64,000 nucleotides of DNA from a virus, in IMG/VR virus record IMGVR_UViG_3300025168_000047, positions 25,423-89,422 of that record; one strand, written 5' to 3'. Numbering within the stretch: the stretch's first letter is position 1; the number at the start of each line of letters is the position of its first letter. Both the position numbers and the translations under genes were made by a program. This document shows positions 63,538 through 64,000 of the stretch, one piece after another. The notes below the pieces were generated by a model, which saw nothing but the letters and a program-made list of their open reading frames with translations, did not search any database and had not been told where the DNA came from.

Positions 63538-63845
63538 AAGTATATAATAAGTTAATAAGAGACAAGATACCTATGATAATGTCGAAGGAAGGCAAGAAGT
63601 TCAAGACCCATGTGGCGACAGATGAAGAATATAGAAAGAAGTTGAAGATTAAGTTACTTGAAGAGGTTCAAGAGTTCCTAGAAGACCCGTGCATCGAAGA
63701 ATTAGCTGATATAGCTGAGGTCTTTGGTGCTTTGATACCAGCACTAGGATACACTATTGATCAATTAGAGACGGTTGTACGTAAAAAGAAGAAAATTAAA
63801 GGAGCTTTCCGAAAAAAGATAATTTTGGAAACAGTAGGGAAATAA
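63534..63845 (+). CDS. MazG-like/phosphoribosyl-ATP pyrophosphohydrolase-like protein
   Basis: 103 residues; ATGA overlap with the polymerase gene. The start MKVYNKLIRDKIPMIM and the acidic helix pairs KLLEEVQEFLEDP and EELADIAEVFGAL give the ExxE/ExxD pattern of the all-alpha nucleotide pyrophosphohydrolase (MazG/HisE) fold, which binds Mg-NTP. Phages use such enzymes for nucleotide pool or alarmone control. The substrate cannot be deduced. The Lys-rich tail (RKKKKIKGAFRKK) is unusual. Confidence 0.8.
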   Translation: MKVYNKLIRDKIPMIMSKEGKKFKTHVATDEEYRKKLKIKLLEEVQEFLEDPCIEELADIAEVFGALIPALGYTIDQLETVVRKKKKIKGAFRKKIILETVGK

Positions 63846-63846
63846 A

Positions 63847-64000
63847 ATGGAAACAATTATCGGATTAGGTCAGGCGGGCTGCAACATTGCAGACGAATTC
63901 AAAAAATATGATGAATATGATGTTTATAAGATAGACGTTGGCCTAGATGCTTATGAAGAGACGCCTTATGGAGACTTTCCAAAAGAGGGTTTGTACAATA
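63847..64000 (+). CDS. Tubulin/FtsZ-like protein, N-terminus only
   Basis: The first 51 codons before the window ends. The opening METIIGLGQAGCNIADEF has the strand-loop-helix pattern of the tubulin/FtsZ nucleotide-binding N-terminus (GxGxAGCNI), followed by a second strand (YDVYKIDVG). Phages with related proteins use them to position or partition DNA, but this protein may also be a divergent GTPase-fold protein of other use. The tubulin signature GGGTGS would lie outside the window. Confidence 0.5.
   Translation, partial: METIIGLGQAGCNIADEFKKYDEYDVYKIDVGLDAYEETPYGDFPKEGLYN

Overview
The window is a 64-kb piece of a large tailed phage (Caudoviricetes) with contractile-tail (myovirus) architecture. 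All convincing genes lie on the + strand and are tightly packed, many with TAATG or ATGA stop/start overlaps. Recognisable T4-type parts include large terminase, portal, prohead protease, scaffold, major capsid protein, neck proteins, tail sheath, tail tube, tape measure and a LysM-type baseplate protein. Fibre-like proteins with ELNxLD-type and SGSGK-type repeats and S74 autoprocessing domains, a ribosomal protein bS21 homologue and an AT-leaning base composition resemble phages from marine or other aquatic metagenomes. The host cannot be named from the sequence. Both ends of the window cut through genes, so the genome is larger than what is seen.

Layout. 1-15.4 kb: four very large adjacent structural (probably baseplate or tail-appendage) genes, the first open at the left edge. 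15.4-19.1 kb: three medium structural genes, with paralogy signatures to each other or to the first block. 19.07-23.7 kb: a nucleic-acid island with a RuvC-like resolvase, a zinc-ribbon/Toprim primase and one polypeptide carrying both the Mre11/SbcD (gp47-like) nuclease and the Rad50/SbcC (gp46-like) ATPase. 23.7-25.1 kb: four small membrane or exported proteins that look like a holin/spanin-type lysis cassette without an endolysin. 25.1-32.1 kb: two long fibre-like proteins ending in S74 chaperone/autoprocessing domains. 32.2-45.0 kb: head module, from a zinc-finger protein and terminase through portal, protease, bS21 and scaffold to the capsid protein. 45.2-57.2 kb: a small, separately expressed protein, then neck, sheath, tube, tail chaperones, tape measure and baseplate genes. 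57.3-62.3 kb: two more structural genes. 62.35-64 kb: a short family-A DNA polymerase, a MazG-like pyrophosphohydrolase and the start of a tubulin/FtsZ-like protein.

Regulation. The octamer ACTATTTA occurs upstream of nine structural genes or gene groups, usually 20-40 nt before the start codon, and is the best candidate for the phage's late promoter. Two TATAAT boxes directly in front of start codons (resolvase and zinc-finger genes) look like host-sigma-type promoters giving nearly leaderless messages. Strong intrinsic terminators follow the second fibre gene, the capsid gene and the small gene after the capsid, so these three appear to be insulated transcription units. No stretch above 300 bases lacks a gene, and I saw no tRNA gene, CRISPR array, integrase or insertion sequence.

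The observations most worth following are: the ACTATTTA motif; a probable programmed frameshift at a T7 run in the tail-chaperone gene; protein repeats in the fibre gene whose codons are extensively scrambled; the fused Mre11-Rad50 protein; the phage bS21; the short DNA polymerase with an HDS motif C; a shared GGxY-type C-terminal tail on four giant structural proteins; and a shared WKALAG C-terminus on the scaffold and a small head protein.
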